Source of the DNA: Tetmemena sp. SeJ-2015
Lineage: Eukaryota; Ciliophora; Spirotrichea; Sporadotrichida; Oxytrichidae
Length of the DNA stretch: 64,000 bases
Reading direction: 5' to 3'
Assembly: GCA_027382625.1 (NCBI GenBank)
Contig: JAJKFJ010021312.1
Coordinates: forward strand, 62,001 to 126,000
Shown: positions 45,129 through 56,292 of the stretch, in pieces
How the letters are laid out: each line of letters starts with the position of its first letter
Position numbering within the stretch: the first letter of the stretch is position 1
Program-made: the position numbers and the translations under genes
Notes under the pieces: model-generated
What the model was told of the DNA's origin: nothing
Seen by the model: only the letters and a program-made list of their open reading frames with translations
Database searches by the model: none

Positions 45129-45882
45129 ATGGAAAGAGTTCACCCAGGCAAATTGATAGGCTCAGCTTAAGAATACCACAGTGGTTCGGGCACCTACGTA
45201 TACCTCAATAACGTGTATGCTTCTGCTATTGGCTCAATCAGTATCGACAAAACCACCAAAGATAAGCTTTGAAGTCTAAATTCAACTTATTTTAACTGGA
45301 TAAGCCAACTATCTCAGTGAAAAAGATGACTCAAGCTTCTCACTCTTCAGAGTCTTTACAGGGTGAGAATTAGAGCGAGCACAACTTCTCAAACTCACTA
45401 GGTCAACCCAAAGTTGGAGACTGGGTGTTTGCAAGAGTCACAAGAGTAGAGCAAAACTTTGCGAAGGCTGAGATTGTTGCGATAGGAAATCAACCTTTGA
45501 GAAATGTTTTTCAAGGAATAATCTTCAAGGAAAATGTTAGAGCTTACGATAAGGATAACCTTGAACTCCTCAAATGCTTCAGACCCAATATAATAGATTA
45601 CTATTACAGGAGTATAATAAATTGATTTTATTGAATGATATAGTCCGTGCTAAGGTGATGTCTGAATAGGGCTCTGGTAATTAAATGTCAACAATCCTTT
45701 CGACTGCGGAAGATGAGAATGGCGTAGTGTTTGCCAGAAGCGAGAAGAGCGGCATGCTCATGGTACCTCGTAATTGGAATTAATTCCTAGATGTCAAGAC
45801 CAAGTCTAAGGAGACGAGAAAAGTAGCCAAGCCTGACTTCCTTCAGCCAGTTGCTGATCAAATTTTATCTTATGCATTTTGA
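45129..45882 (+). CDS. CSL4: Exosome complex subunit Csl4 (EXOSC1)
   Basis: Starts MERVHPGKLIGSAQEYHSGS. The N-terminal domain has GSGTYVYLNNVYASAIGSIS; the S1 RNA-binding domain runs from GDWVFARVTRVEQNFAKAEI through FQGIIFKENVRAYDKDNLEL and ENGVVFARSEKSGMLMVPRN to the terminal KVAKPDFLQPVADQILSYAF. Two IESs (pointers GATAAGC, 38 bp; ATATA, 50 bp) are removed in frame, giving about 221 residues (human 195). Csl4 is a cap protein of the RNA exosome. The intergenic gap from PSMB2 is about 170 bp. Confidence 0.92.
45261..45298 (+). other. IES, pointer GATAAGC (CSL4)
   Basis: GATAAGC at 45261-45267 and 45299-45305. Removal gives TTKDKPTISVKKMTQ. Confidence 0.88.
45588..45637 (+). other. IES, pointer ATATA (CSL4)
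   Basis: ATATA at 45588-45592 and 45638-45642. Removal gives CFRPNIVRAKVMSEQ, matching FRPGDIVLAKV of human Csl4 less one residue. Confidence 0.85.
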
Positions 45883-46097
45883 ATGATAATCAAGAGGAGT
45901 AAATGCAGATTGACAGCTGAAAAAATCAACTTAGTTTATCAGAGGAGTATTTCCTCCTCTATCTCACTTAGAGATTTAATTAGCGATAAGAGATGTGAGA
46001 ACTATTTTTTTAATTAAGTCTATAACTTTTTAATTTATTAATCAGTCACTCACTCTTATATCATAATCACAAGCAGTATTTCACTATATAAAAATAA

Positions 46098-47474
46098 ATG
46101 TCATCACCATCTAAACAATAGCAACAGCAGATCCAAAGTGTGACTGCGGATATTCCCCTCTTTTCTCGCTCTGGAAAGCAGACCGCCTACCAGTACCTAT
46201 GCTTCAGCAAAAAGAAGGGAGAAGATGAGGATGGCATATCAGATCCCAGAGAGTAGGCCCAGAAAAAGCGAGAAGATAAAATCTTGCAACGCATGCCCAA
46301 GGAGATACTATACGAGAAAATAAAAGCAGACTTGCAAGGCAGAGACACGAACATCATCAGAGATTATATAGGTAGGTATCTCGCTTTTGAATATTTTTAC
46401 TTTGCTTAAATCCATTTAGTGTAGGAAGAGAAGAGGAGAAGAAAGAAAATGCAAGATGAGATCAATAGATCGTCAAAGAGAAATGACATCCAGGCACAAG
46501 GCAAGAACTCTAACTTGGCTACTCTCTCGGAGCTTCCTCAACTAAACTCGTAACTCAATTAGGCAAATCAATCTCCAACCAATCTAAATAAGCAAGCACT
46601 CAATTCAACTTTCAATAATGCTTAGGGCAGTAGGAATGCTGCTTTGGGTGGGCTTAGCTAAGCAGACATTGAAAACTAGCTGAGTAGATTGGGTTAAGGC
46701 TTTAAGACCTAAGAAACAATGAATCAGGTGAATACCACTTAAGAGAATAACTCAGGAGGAGAGGGAATGAATCTTACTATAAATATAAGTAGCAAGAAGA
46801 AGTTCAAATACCATTCACAGGGCTAAACAGCTAACTTTAAATCAGTTCCGAGAGAGCAGGTATCACAAATATTTTAATTTCATTCTTTGTAAATGAAATT
46901 TCACTTGTAAGCAATTAAGATATTGTATCATATGTTCTTTTTTAGTTTTATAATCTGGACAAGCAACCACTAGGAGAGTACAAATATAACCCCAAAGTGG
47001 GAATGGTAAAAAAGAAATTGACCACTGAGTTCAAGTTTAAGTATTCTTCAAATTGTTATGTTTAAATTATAATTTTAATTCTGAGCCAGTTGAGCCGCGA
47101 CCTAAAGTAGAGAGTGAGCTTCTCTGCACTAAAGGCCATGAGTAAGACTTAAATTATTTTCTCAAATAGCCTAAAGATCGTGTCTACATTCAGTAAACAG
47201 AGCTAAGAGCTTAATGCAGAGATTCAAGTCTGAGGTTTAAGATCCCCTGCTTTAATAGTAGCTGCTTTAATAACAACAACAGCATTAGTAGCAAAGTGGT
47301 GCGGCTAGGGAGGAGAGTCCTATCAAGAAATACCAGGAGATGACTTTCCATCAGTTCACAAAAGAAATAAAGAATCAAAATAAGGATGCTATGCAATACC
47401 TTGAATCCACCGCGTTATATACAGAAAGTAGAATGCAAGAAAATCAACTTCAAAAGATCAAGTCATATATATGA
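46098..47474 (+). CDS. Unknown Gln/Asn-rich helical protein
   Basis: Starts MSSPSKQQQQQIQSVTADIP. Introns at about 46372-46417 (GTAGGT...TTTAG), 46859-46944 and 47041-47085, and a probable 13 bp micro-IES (pointer AAG, about 47227), keep the frame. Parts: a basic segment (KILQRMPKEILYEKIKADLQ), an Asn/Gln-rich middle, YNLDKQPLGEYKYNPKVGMV, then helices (RVSFSALKAMSKTQIIFSNS; YQEMTFHQFTKEIKNQNKDA). I do not recognise the family. The helical C-terminus suggests coiled-coil assembly. Confidence 0.6.
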
Positions 47475-47514
47475 GCTGAAAAGTTAATCCTTAATTTGTT
47501 TGTCGCCTGTTTAC

Positions 47515-48540
47515 ATGGATAAAAAGAGGCAAAGGAAGTCAATTTTCCAAGAATTATAAGCACCACATGATGCAAGATTTGAACTATCCAATCTTATGCC
47601 AACCAACTTATCTACTTTCAAGCATCACGAAGCGGTGAACTTTGATCGCTATGCTACAAGGGACCTACTCAAGGAGAGGCAAAATCTTAAGAACCCTCGT
47701 ACTCTAAAGCATCAGCCTAACTATCAGCCTAACTATGAATTTACTAAGAAATCTCTTTCATTAGGTTTGACTCCTTTCGATAAACAGACTATACGCTTTG
47801 AAATCATCAACCCTTCTGGAGTGGGAGTAAAGAGTAGAAATGAATCTAATCCTCATGTCTTCCACTACTTCGATAAAGCGAGAGAGGGCTATTTAAAGCA
47901 GTCAACTATCAGGAAAGAGCAACCCACTATTGATTTCTCAAAAAATTAGTCAAGGGACAATTCCATGTACCTGATTAGTGATGGCTTCAACTTAGAAACC
48001 AAGCAAGAAAGCTTCCTTGATAAACTCTTCGATGTGAGCTTAAATTTGAAGTACAGTATATTTCTTCATATATCAAGCTATTAGTCGTAGCATAATAAGA
48101 AAGTTGCAAATGTCTTGAAAGATATGATAAGCCACAACTCCTAGATATTTGAGCAATATAACTCAGCCAATCCTAGCAGAGGAGAGAATAGAAGAACAAA
48201 TTTGACTTAGAATGACGCTTTTGACAAGCACAGTCTCTCTTTTAGTCAGCACGACAGTGACTCAGGTTTGAGAAGGATCAAAAAGTTTTATAGGCTTGCT
48301 AAGAACAAATACAAGCTACTCACTGAGAAAGGATTCACGAGAGATCTAACAATGGATGACCCATCATTAACATTGAATGAAGAAGATGTAAGAGGTCTAA
48401 CTCTTGAGTAGAAACTCCTAGCAGGATATTATAAAGCTCAGCAACCCACTGAAACTATCAACACAATAGAAGCAAAGAGAAGCAAGAGCACCTTCAATTC
48501 ATCTATGAAGCCTTCAATTCAAATCTCAGAGAATGGCTGA
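47515..48540 (+). CDS. Unknown conserved-looking protein, 341 aa
   Basis: One open frame of 342 codons from MDKKRQRKSIFQELQAPHDA to SIQISENG and TGA 48538, with no intron or IES, the longest uninterrupted gene here. Features: basic N-terminus, NPRTLKHQPNYQPNYEF repeat-like block, a middle with DKLFDVSLNLKYSIFLHIS, a Ser-rich stretch and a Lys-rich segment (IKKFYRLAKNKYKLLTEKGF). No family recognised. Starts 40 bp after the preceding stop. Its 3' end abuts the minus-strand end of the scrambled channel gene. Confidence 0.7.
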
Positions 48541-49174
48541 ATTTATTTTCCTTTCTTAATCCTTATGAATATTTTATTAGATATGATGCAAATATTTTGA
48601 TTACTGCTTTTGGACCTCATTATGGGCACTGACTCAGTGATGTTCATTTCAATTTGCACATTTTGGTTTTAATCTCCAATTTGAGATCCTCTTGAAGGAC
48701 TTACACTTGAAGATTAGCCTCCACCAAACATTGGTACTTGCAAGAAGTTGCTGCCTCCAGGCTATTAATTTGTAGGGCTGTTCAAATTCTGCGGGCTAAT
48801 AGAATTTATCATAGTTCCACTGATAGCGCTCATACCCACTCCAGCCTCATTCTTTTGAGAAGCGTTCGCGCTAATAGTGCTTTAGGCGAGCATGTTCACC
48901 TTGTTTAACTTGTGGTACTTAGATCTTAAAATTAAAAGTCGATTTTGATAAATCTGTCCCTCTGATAGAATGGAGATCGTCTGAATGATATTTTCATTGA
49001 GGGATCCTAGTGATGATGCTCACAATTCAAGAGCATTGAAATTAGGAGGAGCAAGTGAGCCTCTTTGGTAGATTGAGTTATGTTTTTATTAGAAATTAAT
49101 TTTAAATTACAAAGGAAAGAATAATTTTTTTAAAAATAAAGTATCCCTTGCATGTCGTCGAATCTATCAGCCAA

Positions 49175-49235
<61 letters not shown>

Positions 49236-52200
49236 GCTCCTGATGCCTCAACTCGTTCCATTCATCTCATATGATTATTTCATGATATCTAATGAATTTT
49301 GAAAGAGAGGTGTGAATTCACTGTGGACTCTAGACCTAGCACCTTCTTAGTCTCTTTACAGTTAGCTCTGAGTGATTCCCTGCTCGAACATTTTCTATCT
49401 TTCCAAAGCCTTCTATTATTTGCGCTTTGCAAGGAAGAATCTCATAGCGGAGGTAATTGATGTAGCTGCCTTTCTCGTAAGAAAGAGATGATGCATCGCT
49501 TTCCGCTAGTTACGAGTCAATTAGAAGATGTTGCCCACACTCACGATCAACAAAGAGATCAAGAGAAGACGCATATATAAAATGATTTTGGCAAATTGAA
49601 TCTCAAAAACTCTAAGAAAGTAGGCTAGCACAAACACAGTTGAGAGAAGAACACAAAGTACGGTCACTCCAGGATTCCTAATGATAAAGCACTTGAATGT
49701 GAATCTGATGTTGGCTGTGAAACCATACGACTCACTATAAAGACACAGTTGACAAAGAGTTTAAGTTACCAGAGTCTTTTGGCATAGAGATCTGTAAACA
49801 TAGTGTAGTTGAAGATTGTTCTTATAAGCAAAAGTATTCTCAAAAACATGAAAAGTAGCAGGAAGTCACTCACTCTGTAGTAAACCTCCACATATGTCTT
49901 CTTGTCAGTGCTCACACTCTGAATTGAAAAGGAGTAGTCTATGTATGGCAGTGGATGTATCGCTATCAATATCACCTCAAAGATTAATTAAGTCTATAAT
50001 ATATCTTTGTTTTAAGATAAATAGCCAGTTGATGAACTATCTTTTCCTTGACCTCCTTCTATTGTTTTCCAATACTTTGTAGCTATAGACTTCCTGCTCC
50101 ATATCCTTTGGCATCTTGTAATTTATCCATTCTGATTTGGAGTAGTGCCTGAAAGTAATAGCAACGACTAACAAAATTTTAAGGCAGGGTGTCAAGAATA
50201 TTTACTTGCTAGCAAACTGTGATGCTGATAATCATTCTCACATATAATTTTGAATCCACAGGTTCTGTAGTCTTCTATGTCTGCAAGTACAGATAATACT
50301 CATGCTATTAGAATATGGTAAAGTAAGAGTATACTTACATTTATAACCCCAACTATCAATCCTAGTATGAATATTACCTTAATTTGCTTGATTCTTCCTC
50401 CTCAGGGATATTCTTGTCTCTGCCCATCCATTTATTTAGCCAAGAGCTGGCTCTTGCTCTGCCCTCATCATACTTCTTGCTGATGGACTTATATGCTCCA
50501 AGTTTCTTGCTTCCATGTGCACTCCCCTCTTCAATTAACTTCTTACTAGACATGCTTCTCAGTCGCTCTTGATTTCTATTCGATCCTGTATGCTTATAGA
50601 GTTTGTTCCCGAATCGAGCTGTAAATTAATAATTTTTAATCACCATCATTTTAAAAGGCCTAATCACAAAATTTGTAATAATAATTCATAAGATTTGTTT
50701 TTCAGTAAATAAATGTTGCCTAAGAATTAAAAATCAAGGACCTTTCTCGATAGCTCAGATTCCTTCAATACAAAACAAATTATATATTTCTTTCTATGCA
50801 ATTCCTAGTTGAAGACCTAGAGAAAACTGAGTGGGAATTTATCATCAGGTTCGTCTGAAGATGAGATGCCTCCTCCTAATTCTCAAGCTCCCTACCGGAG
50901 AATCGCCTCACCCTAGACTACTAATCAAAGAGAAACTAAAGGTAGGAATTACAACGAAAGACAAAGGAATATGGGGTAGACTCAATAATCATCATAAAAA
51001 CAAACTCTACCTCAGTTCTAAATTACTTAAAATCCAAAAGCAAAACCCAATTTGTAACTCGACAGCAATTAATTAAAGTGAGTGATTATTTTAATTACCT
51101 AGACGATTAGATTGAAAGAGAGAAAATAAATTCTAGCTAGCAGAATCAGATGGCAGGAAACTATTACCCGGCATATCATAAAAAAAGTAAATATCTTTAA
51201 TTACATACCAGCCTTTGGATTACTACTACACTGATGATGACTACATGGGTAAGATGATGAACTACAAGCAGCAATTTAATCCTAATAACCAAGTCTACTA
51301 TTCAAAATAGATATTGAAAATTCTAGTTTGTATCTAATCTTAGTGAATAGAGTATACAGCGAAAATGAAGATGAGTATGACTAGATGGAGACTGATTAGA
51401 ACTAAGAGAGTAGTGACGAAGACTTATCCGCTTCATAGAGGAGGATTAAGGATTAGATTAATCAACAACGCAAATTCAACGAATTGCAGATGAAGAAGGA
51501 AAGAGATAGGGCAAAGTAAGAAAGGGCTTTTACAGCTCGATTCTATAAGATGATTGATAATAAATCTATTGAGATGAGGAGGAAGAAGAAGAAGGAGGGA
51601 ATAATGCAAGTCAACTCAAGAAAACTCAGAGTTCTGTTGATCCTAATAAAATATTCTTTTTGTTAGTTTTTGTCACACTTTAGAAGTTAAGTTTATTAAG
51701 CTATCACTCAACCCTGCCAGAATGAATTCGCCAAGTTACATAGAGAGTAATATTCGCCAAGTTTTCATAAATTTTAGAAAGAGAAAAAGTGAGAAAGGCA
51801 AGAGATAAGATCAGGAAGAGATATGAAAAGTACTACAATAAATGGCGTGATTACGATTTACTCAGTTGTATATTAGCCATACTAGGAAGATTTAATGTAT
51901 TAAAAATGAATATGATTAATCTGTGGACGACTCTTTTGTGAGAATGTCTTTTTCAAGATTAAGGAAAGTCTTTGAGATTCAGTATTATTGAGCAGTAGGA
52001 CAGCTAGATTTTGATGAATACTTTCAAGCAGTGTGGCTGATTGTTATCACAATAACTACTGTGGGATATGGTGATCTAGTTGCCTTCTCTTACTTTGGAA
52101 GAGTTTCATTATATCTAATGTTGTAAACCTTATATTTTTAGAGTGATAATAATGATCACAGCCTTCTGGGGAGCTTTCTTGATCTCATAGCGAACACTTT

Positions 52201-53023
52201 AGAAATAATTTATTTCACCTCTCTTTCATAGACGCAATTTGAACGGAGCTCAAATAGAGGGTTAGAATTAAGATTTGAGAGAAGAGGAAATCTGGAACCA
52301 AGATCTGGAGGAGGAGCTCATGCTCTCAGAAAGAATAGAAGAGCAAGACTTGAAGGAGTTTAAGCAGATCATGAATAACAGACTCTAAAAAGTTCAGAGA
52401 TGAACAATATTTTAAATGAGAGAGAAAAGCAGCACTTATCATTTTGAGGCACATCTCAATTCAGCCAGAGACAGAGCAGGAGAACATAATTCATCTGATC
52501 AAGAACGAAGTTATAGACTTGGCTTTTGAAAAATAACTTCTAATGCAAGGGATGATGATGAAGCAGAGTGAAAATATAGAGCATCTTATATTCTCACAGC
52601 AGCTTATGGCAAAGTAATTCAACCAGTTGCAGAAGTAGCAGATATATACAGCTCGCAAGACTAGTGAAGCTCAGCTTTTATTCAATCACCTTGATAGACC
52701 ATTTAATTTTTTTACCAGCAGGTTTCCATCCAAGAAAAGAAGAGGAGTTCAATTAGGCTTAAACAGCGATGGGCAGAAAGAGCTAAAAGAATTTGGTTTC
52801 TGTCCAGCCACCACCAGTCCAAACAGAAATGGTGCAGCTGGAACCCTTCTCGCCTTCGATGGCTCCTCAAGAAAAATTACAGATGAATTAAGATGCTTTT
52901 GAAGGAGCAGCAGGTGAGAATATAAACTACTTCGATGATTCTAGGAAAGACTTCACTTATTATTTTTAACTTCTTGAGAATGGCAACTTCAATTCCTAGA
53001 TAAAGCTATATCACTGCTAGTGA
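48541..53023. CDS. SK-type (Ca2+-activated) K+ channel, scrambled germline gene
   Basis: Following repeated pointers between strands yields one frame: a Ser/Gln-rich N-terminus; YEKYYNKWRDYDLLSCILAI then LGLIVGVIN (S1); KIVILIAIHPLPYIDYS (S2); DFLLLFMFLRILLLIRTIFN then FTDLYAKRL (S3, as in SK channels); RNPGVTVLCVLLSTVFVLAY (S5); VWLIVITITTVGYGDL (pore); MITAFWGAFLISLLIVSVGN (S6); QLTRNQRKAMHHL and RKAATSITSAMRFFLAKRKQ (calmodulin-binding region); a coiled coil (MMMKQSENIEHLIFSQQLMA). Plus- and minus-strand segments alternate. Four minus-strand introns are included. The last C-terminal joins are unresolved. The channel would conduct K+ in the plasma or ciliary membrane under Ca2+-calmodulin control, by family. 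Confidence 0.85.
48545..49080 (-). other. SK gene, unplaced C-terminal block on minus strand
   Basis: Open frame: NENIIQTISILSEGQIYQNR, LRSKYHKLNKVNMLAQSTIS, then Ser/Gln/Gly-rich sequence ending near MRSKSSNQNI. It lies in the collinear series of minus-strand segments, downstream of the 34 bp MDS. A 9 bp word AACTTCTTG is shared with 52970-52978 (+) and may be its exit pointer. Confidence 0.55.
49143..49176 (-). other. SK gene, 34 bp MDS on minus strand
   Basis: Pointer ACTTGGCT, fifteen unique bases, pointer ATGCAAGGGAT. Joining gives VIDLADRFDDMQGMMMKQSE in frame. Confidence 0.85.
49177..49235. repeat. (AT)n microsatellite
   Basis: About 59 bp of nearly pure AT dinucleotide, interrupted once, between two tiny MDSs. 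Confidence 0.9.
49244..49268 (-). other. SK gene, 25 bp MDS on minus strand
   Basis: Consists of pointer GAGATGAA, nine unique bases and pointer TTGAGGCA. Joined to the plus-strand neighbours it gives KFRDEWNELRHISIQPE in frame. Confidence 0.8.
49300..49564 (-). other. SK gene, MDS on minus strand, S6 end and calmodulin-binding region
   Basis: Enters with TCTTGATCTC (49564-49555): FLISLLIVSVGNIFQLTRNQ, then KAATSITSAMRFFLAKRKQQ. Leaves with the 13 bp pointer CACCTCTCTTTCA (49312-49300). Confidence 0.85.
49597..50369 (-). other. SK gene, MDS on minus strand, S1 end to S5
   Basis: Enters with ATACTAGGA (50369-50361) and leaves with TTTGAGATTCA (49607-49597). GT-AG introns: 50281-50338, 50149-50205, 49976-50037 and 49735-49769. 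Encodes the rest of S1, S2 with IHPLP, S3 and S5. Confidence 0.85.
50381..50625 (-). other. SK gene, MDS on minus strand (pre-S1 cytoplasmic part)
   Basis: Begins with the inverted copy of TTTACAGCTCGATTC (50625-50611) and continues in the same frame, ARFGNKLYKHTGSNRNQERL through SSWLNKWMGRDKNIPEEEE. Leaves at a 3 bp TTA pointer shared with 51774 (+), the weakest join. Confidence 0.75.
50713..51543 (+). other. SK gene, N-terminal MDSs (+)
   Basis: Starts MLPKNQKSRTFLDSSDSFNT at 50713. Probable IESs: pointer AAAAC (50772 and 50823), AGC, TACC and TAC. They give NLSSGSSEDEMPPPNSQAPY, GNYYQPLDYYYTDDDYMGKM and VYSENEDEYDQMETDQNQES, then KERDRAKQERAFTARF. Ends at the 15 bp pointer TTTACAGCTCGATTC (51529-51543). 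Confidence 0.7.
51774..51887 (+). other. SK gene, MDS (+) entering S1
   Basis: From TTA (51774) reads LEREKVRKARDKIRKRYEKY and on to LLSCILAILG, ending in pointer ATACTAGGA (51879-51887). Confidence 0.75.
51971..52186 (+). other. SK gene, MDS (+), pore and S6 start
   Basis: Enters with TTTGAGATTCA (51971-51981). A 21 bp piece with flanking CAG (51980 and 52001) must go to avoid a TGA, giving FEIQLDFDEYFQAVWLIVIT and the TVGYGD filter. A 19 nt GT-AG-like insert at about 52124 is also removed. Leaves with TCTTGATCTC (52177-52186). Confidence 0.8.
52216..52404 (+). other. SK gene, MDS (+), acidic linker
   Basis: Enters with CACCTCTCTTTCA (52216-52228): FTPLFHRRNLNGAQIEGQNQ to EEQDLKEFKQIM, with an unresolved frame change near 52382, then SKKFRDE. 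Leaves with GAGATGAA (52397-52404). Confidence 0.75.
52444..52524 (+). other. SK gene, MDS (+)
   Basis: Enters with TTGAGGCA (52444-52451), reads RHISIQPETEQENIIHLIKN and leaves with ACTTGGCT (52517-52524). Confidence 0.8.
52543..53023 (+). other. SK gene, C-terminal MDSs (+)
   Basis: Enters with ATGCAAGGGAT (52543-52553): MMMKQSENIEHLIFSQQLMA, NQLQKQQIYTARKTSEAQLL, then in another frame AGFHPRKEEEFNQAQTAMGR to TGA 53021. More pointers to the minus-strand C-terminal block probably lie here. Confidence 0.6.
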
Positions 53024-53634
53024 TTAGGACAGCGTCATCAACTCAATCTTATCATAAAAGCAAATATTCTTTTTAATAAATAAAGTACTCTTTTATTTTA
53101 TAGATTAACATAATCTAAATTACCCTTTTTTAAATTTATAGAAATAGATTTAAAAGTCTGCTTTTTTAATTAAGATGGGTTCTTATTATAAGTTTTATGT
53201 AAATGAAATAAAATCTTTGAGATTAAATTTCAATGCTCAAAGATTACCAATAGGAACACATATCAACTATTTTAAATAGATATCTTAAAATATTTTCATT
53301 ATAATTTCCAATTTAGTTATATATGAGACCTTCAATGGGTGTTGAGCATCATCTTCCTTAACTTTATTTAAGGTAAAATTTCAATTCTCAAAAAGCAGTA
53401 ATGACCCAAATGATGTGAGATTCAATTTATGATTTGATTCGTAATTAACTTCTGAATTTTTATAAATTCAAGTTAACATTAAAGCTTAACTTTTATTGGA
53501 TTACAAAGTTTGACTAAACATTTGAGTGATTATAATATAATTAAAGTGAAAATATTGATCAGCTATTTCAAAGTTGAGTATCGATTGTTGCTATGAAAAA
53601 TTATTAGATATACTTTGTTGTTTGCTTTTATAAC
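53024..53634. other. AT-rich spacer
   Basis: No gene recognised. It separates the plus-strand end of the channel gene from the minus-strand Q-rich gene. Confidence 0.5.
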
Positions 53635-56292
53635 TCACTGAATCCAAGAAAATTAACTGTTGATAGCTAGGACACCCTTGGGAGTTGCCTTCTTTGAGTT
53701 CTTCTTCTTTGCTGATTTTGAAAAACTGTCATCTCTCACATAAGAGTCATTAAGCAAAGCATCCTACTGATTCATCATTTAAGTTTGAGGGCGAGAACTT
53801 GTTTTCATTGATTTCTATATGTTGATAAACCTAAAATAATTAAAAAAAACTAAAAACTTAAATTTTTTAAATAAAAAGAATCGTATAAAGATGTGTCAAA
53901 TAAGTTTATTTCCTATATCAGCTAGACTCTTATCTTTCTTTTAAGACTGGTTTTAATTGCTCACATACATCATAATTTACACTTAAAATTGATAATTAAA
54001 TTAAATCCCCAAGGAGTTTGATTGATTGATAATCTTCTAAGTCCTAGAAACTGTGCCTTGACCGTTGGCCATGTCATACATTTCAAATACTGGAGTGGCG
54101 CTTCTTTATTGCATTTACTACTAAGTGCGTGGGTGTGGCTCAGTCACATACTAGCCATTCATATTCTTTCCTATAACTCCTCCTCCGCTCATCTGCGCTC
54201 CCTGCTTTTAAATGTTCCTTTATTATCTCAAATATTATATCTGAGCTTGCTAGGCATCATTCAAGCTCATATTATTCTGCTAGTTATTAGCCTTTCCTTG
54301 AGATTGCATAACTCCTAGTAGCTTTTATTGCTGAGCCATTATCTTCTTGGAGAGTTGCATTTTATAAGTGCTCAAGTCCGCTTATAAAGTGGGATTGAAG
54401 GTATTAGTAGGGTAGTTGTGCTCAACCACAGAATTATTCAAGTTGCTATTCAAAGCAATCAATATGATAATAGAGTCCTTTATTTCTTTTAAAAATGAAA
54501 TGTTAAAAGCAAGGACAGAGTTTTACTAAGAATTAAGAGGCTGGAAGACAGGCACTTAACCTAGGAGTTAATTGCTATTTATTACGAAGGAGCTATTGCT
54601 TTGAGCTAGGCCTTGTGAAGACTGATAGTTCTGTCTATCCTTAAGGAATTTCTTAATCATCTACTGTGTATTGTTTTAACTAATCGCTGCTTGGCTTTGT
54701 AACTGAGCCTGCTTTTAGTTTCCTTAGCTGAACTGAGCAATAAATAATTAAATGAGAAATAAAGAGAAAAAATTATCAATACTAGCTTATGTTTGCTGAA
54801 GAGAATTATTGTGGAGGTTTGAAGAAGTGCCATCAATTCGCATGCTCTAGTTATTTGCATTCTCTACTCTCTTCTTCATTTGGTTGTTTTGCATCAACTA
54901 CTGCTAAGAGTGCTATTGCATACTTTAGTTGAGGTTGCCAGTGGACTTTCTTCGTGAGTTTTTACTGCTTGCTCCCTCAACAAGCAAAGCCTGCTTCATA
55001 AGAATCATTACAAATTATTGTGAATGAGATTAAACTTAAAATCTACCTCTTAAGTTCTTCAATGTTGCTTTAATTCTGTTGCCCATCCTAGCCATTTAGA
55101 TTACTAAACACTGAGGTGTTATTGTTGGAGACTCCAGCCTAGCTGAATCCATTAGCAGTACCGTTTCCTCCAATTAAGGCGCTGCTGTTAAGCACTGATT
55201 GAGTACCTGCTGTGTGACTATTAAAATTAGATACCTTAATCTTCTGGCCATGAACATTAGAATGATTTTTATCTTTGCTCCTACTCGTAGTCAGTTTAGA
55301 ACGACTCTTAGATCTGCTGTTGCTGTTATGAATCTTCGAATCATTAAGCATAGAAGAATTGACTCCCATGAATTGTTCAAAGGACTGATTATGATGACCT
55401 GAGTTCATTGACTGGTCATGAGTATTATGCCCTCCAGTGGCCTAAGGTCTCTTCTTCGCGAGTCTGTCAATCATGAAAATGTCTTATAGTGTCTTTTGTG
55501 GATTAACCTTATCATCCTCCTTTTAGATATCTCCTTTACTTCCATTAGACTAAGCAGTCTTGAATTTTTCAAAATAAGACTAAGATAAATATCATGCTTT
55601 AGACTGAATTTATTCTAGATTTGGTTCTTTGAGGGATGGCTTATACTTCCTTAACTTAAATAAAAATATCTTTTATCTGAACTGAAGAAGCCCTCTGCTA
55701 TAGTGCTTGCTCCCTTCGCTTAAGATTATATACTTACTCCATTTTTAACCTACTACTAGCTGTAGTTCTTCCTTGATTGCTGGCTGTTACTTCTAGCCGG
55801 ATTTTGAGGATTTGGATTTTGAGTTTGTTATTGCTGCTGCAAATATCTCTACTAACCTTGCTTATAAAAACCTTGAGAAGTTTAGCTGCCACTGTTCTAG
55901 TTAGTGCTCTTTTAAGTAAGTTGGGTGGCTGTTTATCTTGAATTCTCTTGCAAAAGAATAAGATATAGATAATCAAGGTGAATATATATTTGTGTGTGCA
56001 TACCTGAGCTGGCAAGTAACTGAGAGTGGTTGTGGCTATTAGCTTAAGTGAAGGAAGAATTTAGCCCTATAGCCGAATGAGAAGTCATTTATTGTTATTA
56101 TTGCTGATGCAGCTAAGACATGTTGTGCTAGTTGCTGCTAAGTTGATTGATAGCTCTTGTGTTATTCTGAGACTGTTTCAAACTCTGAATCAGTTGCTGT
56201 CTGTTCTGTTGAAACTGCTATCTTGCTTCTGCTTGAAAAGAAAAGATACAAGTTTAAATAAACTAGAACTGCTTCGTTATGTTCTGCATCAT
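53635..56292 (-). CDS. Gln/Asn/Ser-rich protein, interrupted gene
   Basis: Minus-strand pieces in order: MMQNITKQF (56292), FQQNRQQLIQSLKQSQNNTR, QRYLQQQQQTQNPNPQNPAR, QDIFMIDRLAKKRPQATGGH, FEQFMGVNSSMLNDSKIHNS, SNFNSHTAGTQSVLNSSALI, QMKKRVENANNQSMRIDGTS, SVVEHNYPTNTFNPTLQADL, and finally DALLNDSYVRDDSFSKSAKK to TGA 53635. They are separated by GT-AG introns (for example GTATGC...TGCAAG at about 55935-56004) and frame changes that suggest IESs. Low-complexity, prion-like composition; possibly more than one gene. No domain recognised. Confidence 0.5.

Noticed and set aside
49177..49235. (AT)n tract as a replication origin or functional element
   Set aside because: A plain microsatellite is sufficient explanation.
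51992..51994. TGA in the pore region as evidence that the channel is a pseudogene
   Set aside because: Removing the 21 bp between two CAG copies removes it and leaves an uninterrupted FEIQLDFDEYFQAVW.
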